From: Paralvinella palmiformis
Taxonomy: Eukaryota; Annelida; Polychaeta; Terebellida; Alvinellidae
DNA: 64,000 bases
Direction: 5' to 3'
Assembly: GCA_025642065.1 (NCBI GenBank)
Contig: JAODUP010000041.1
Coordinates: 952,501-1,016,500, forward strand
Each line of letters starts with the position of its first letter. The first letter of the stretch is position 1. The notes beneath the pieces are model-generated. The model saw nothing but the letters and a program-made list of their open reading frames with translations, searched no databases and was not told the DNA's origin. Shown in pieces: positions 62,311 through 64,000 of the stretch. A program made the position numbers and the translations under genes.

Positions 62311-64000
62311 TCTCGTATACGACAGTTGCCGGGAGGAATAAATGGAAAAGTAGCTGTAACCTGCAACGAATCGGGGAAATTGATATTATTAGAGTGAGCG
62401 AACGAGCCAGGGAGCAGCGAGTGAGTGAGTTGTCCAGCCTTGAAGCTGATTATATCTGGAACTATAGCTAATGGATGACTCCATACAGCAATTATTCAAC
62501 CGACTCCATGATTTAAATCACTGCCAAAAATTATGCATTTTTATTTAAATTTTTGTAATTGTCTTATTGATTTTTTTGTGACTCATTTGATTTTTATGAT
62601 TATTGCATTTAGTTGATTGAATAAAAAATTATGTTATTTAAAATCAGTCGTTAGTTATGCTAGATAATTATTTTTACATACAATTATAATTGTTATATTA
62701 ATCAGTAACAATTCTTTCAAATGTACGGTTGGATTGGCTTCGATAGAAAGTGTCAAGTGTGAATAAGATCAATATGGATATATCATGAAGTCACATGTTT
62801 CTATGTATTGAGTTAAAGATAAGCAGTTGGTGTTTAGTCAGGATGGGCATATAAGGTGAGCATTCACATAGATTGACTGTTGATAGTTATCTCATTCTGA
62901 AAAACATGCCATAAACAAAACCTGACTTCGCAACTTTGAGATTACAATATTCTGTATTTTATCAGTAATATATTGATACTTGTCAGCGTCACAATGTCTG
63001 GCAGAAAACAGGATTGTGTGCGGTTATACTTTGATAATACTAAAGTTGTGTGGAAAACAATATGTCGGGCAACGTGCAAGAAATGTGACAAATAAATGCA
63101 GTGTCTTGTCAGGAGAATAAAAAAAAATGTATTTAAATATTTAAAAATCTTATTTACTTTTTTTTAATAATTCCTTTAAAATCATGTTGTTTTTTTTAAC
63201 CATCGTTGTAAATTAGAACATGACATTTATAAAACATTTTATTTTGTTTATTCGTTTGGACGTTTTCATTTTATTATTTAACAAAGGGTGGTAACCTGCT
63301 ATGTCGTGGGTAATTCCTTAAGGTTAGACAGCCTAAAACTGGCGAGCTGCTGCTGCTATAGTCTTTAATCAGCGAGTATCATAATCAGTGTACACACAGA
63401 ACTCTCGGCTCTTCTACACAAAACACATCCACTCGAGTCCAGAGGAAACGTTACCGATTTCAAGGTCCCTTGATGGATGCCTCCCTTTTAGCATCGGTCC
63501 CCTTGCTATCCGGTTTTCTTTGATATTTCATAGGAATGACTAGGGTCGTCGTGACCTTTTCTGCACAAGGCCAAGGCACTTGACCTTTGGCGAACGGCAG
63601 AAGAATTCTGGACGGTCCGTTGTCGGATGGAAGAGATTCGATGAGCTCACAGATATAGCAAACATTCTCGGGCGTATGTCACAACAGTGGTCACTATAGA
63701 CGGATGGGTACGGTGTTTGTCAAGTTTTAAAGTGCCCATCATCCAGGCCATAAAATACTCCATAAAAACATGAACTGTATGAAAGATTCGACTCGTTCAA
63801 AGTAAACTATCCTCTTGGAATTATGGCCACTTCGAATACGGAGTACCATACATTTTTTATTCAGCTTTGTGACGTCAAGTGTTCTGTTGCCGCTAAAATG
63901 TTTTGTCTGATTTATGAGTCAAACCTTCTCACGGATCTATTCCAGTCGGATTATAACCTTCGATGTATGTTGAGTAACCAAAGTGTTCTCGTATTCGGTA
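62311..64000. other. Right edge, no gene seen
   Basis: Very AT-rich from 62500 to 63300, then more balanced sequence to the end. No exon was recognised. Confidence 0.5.

Overview
This is animal nuclear DNA, most likely from a lophotrochozoan and plausibly a mollusc. It is AT-leaning, intron-containing and very rich in microsatellites, SINEs, a CR1-like LINE and small inverted-repeat transposons. There is no operon structure and no prokaryotic gene. The species cannot be fixed from the sequence alone.

One gene is well supported: a delta-type protocadherin on the minus strand, spanning about 33.5-45.8 kb. A large first exon (43093-45774) encodes a signal peptide, seven cadherin repeats, the transmembrane helix and the start of the tail. 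Two small exons (34273-34594 and 33497-33846) carry the rest of the tail. The splice junctions keep frame exactly (phase 0, then phase 1) and give a protein of about 1,117 residues. The tail holds an acidic Ser/Gly block, a run of eight prolines, a WIRS-type WAVE-complex-binding motif (LRTFNP) and a hydrophobic C-terminus ending VIV. If the first intron is retained, the protein stops three codons past the donor and lacks all of these. The 8.5-kb first intron is filled with SINEs and simple repeats.

Left flank (1-33 kb): a broken CR1-like LINE (1.76-4.84 kb, minus strand) and several short relatives; SINE copies, one with a perfect 13-bp target-site duplication; a nest of decayed inverted-repeat DNA transposons (20.7-22.4 kb); a triplet-repeat field (25.0-26.7 kb) that includes a 479-bp-offset duplication; a 14-bp minisatellite; and a duplicated 90-bp block carrying a POU octamer.

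Right flank (46-64 kb): a complete 323-bp MITE with long, internally iterated inverted repeats (49901-50223), an 18-bp minisatellite (51.45-52.04 kb), many dinucleotide runs, and a CRE/CCAAT/E-box cluster near 62.1-62.3 kb. No second gene could be supported.

The gene-poor layout around one neural adhesion gene would suit a regulatory landscape, but conservation cannot be tested here. The most interesting points are the tail encoded by distant small exons with a WIRS motif, and the two transposon families whose ends are built of 15-bp units starting GGACA.
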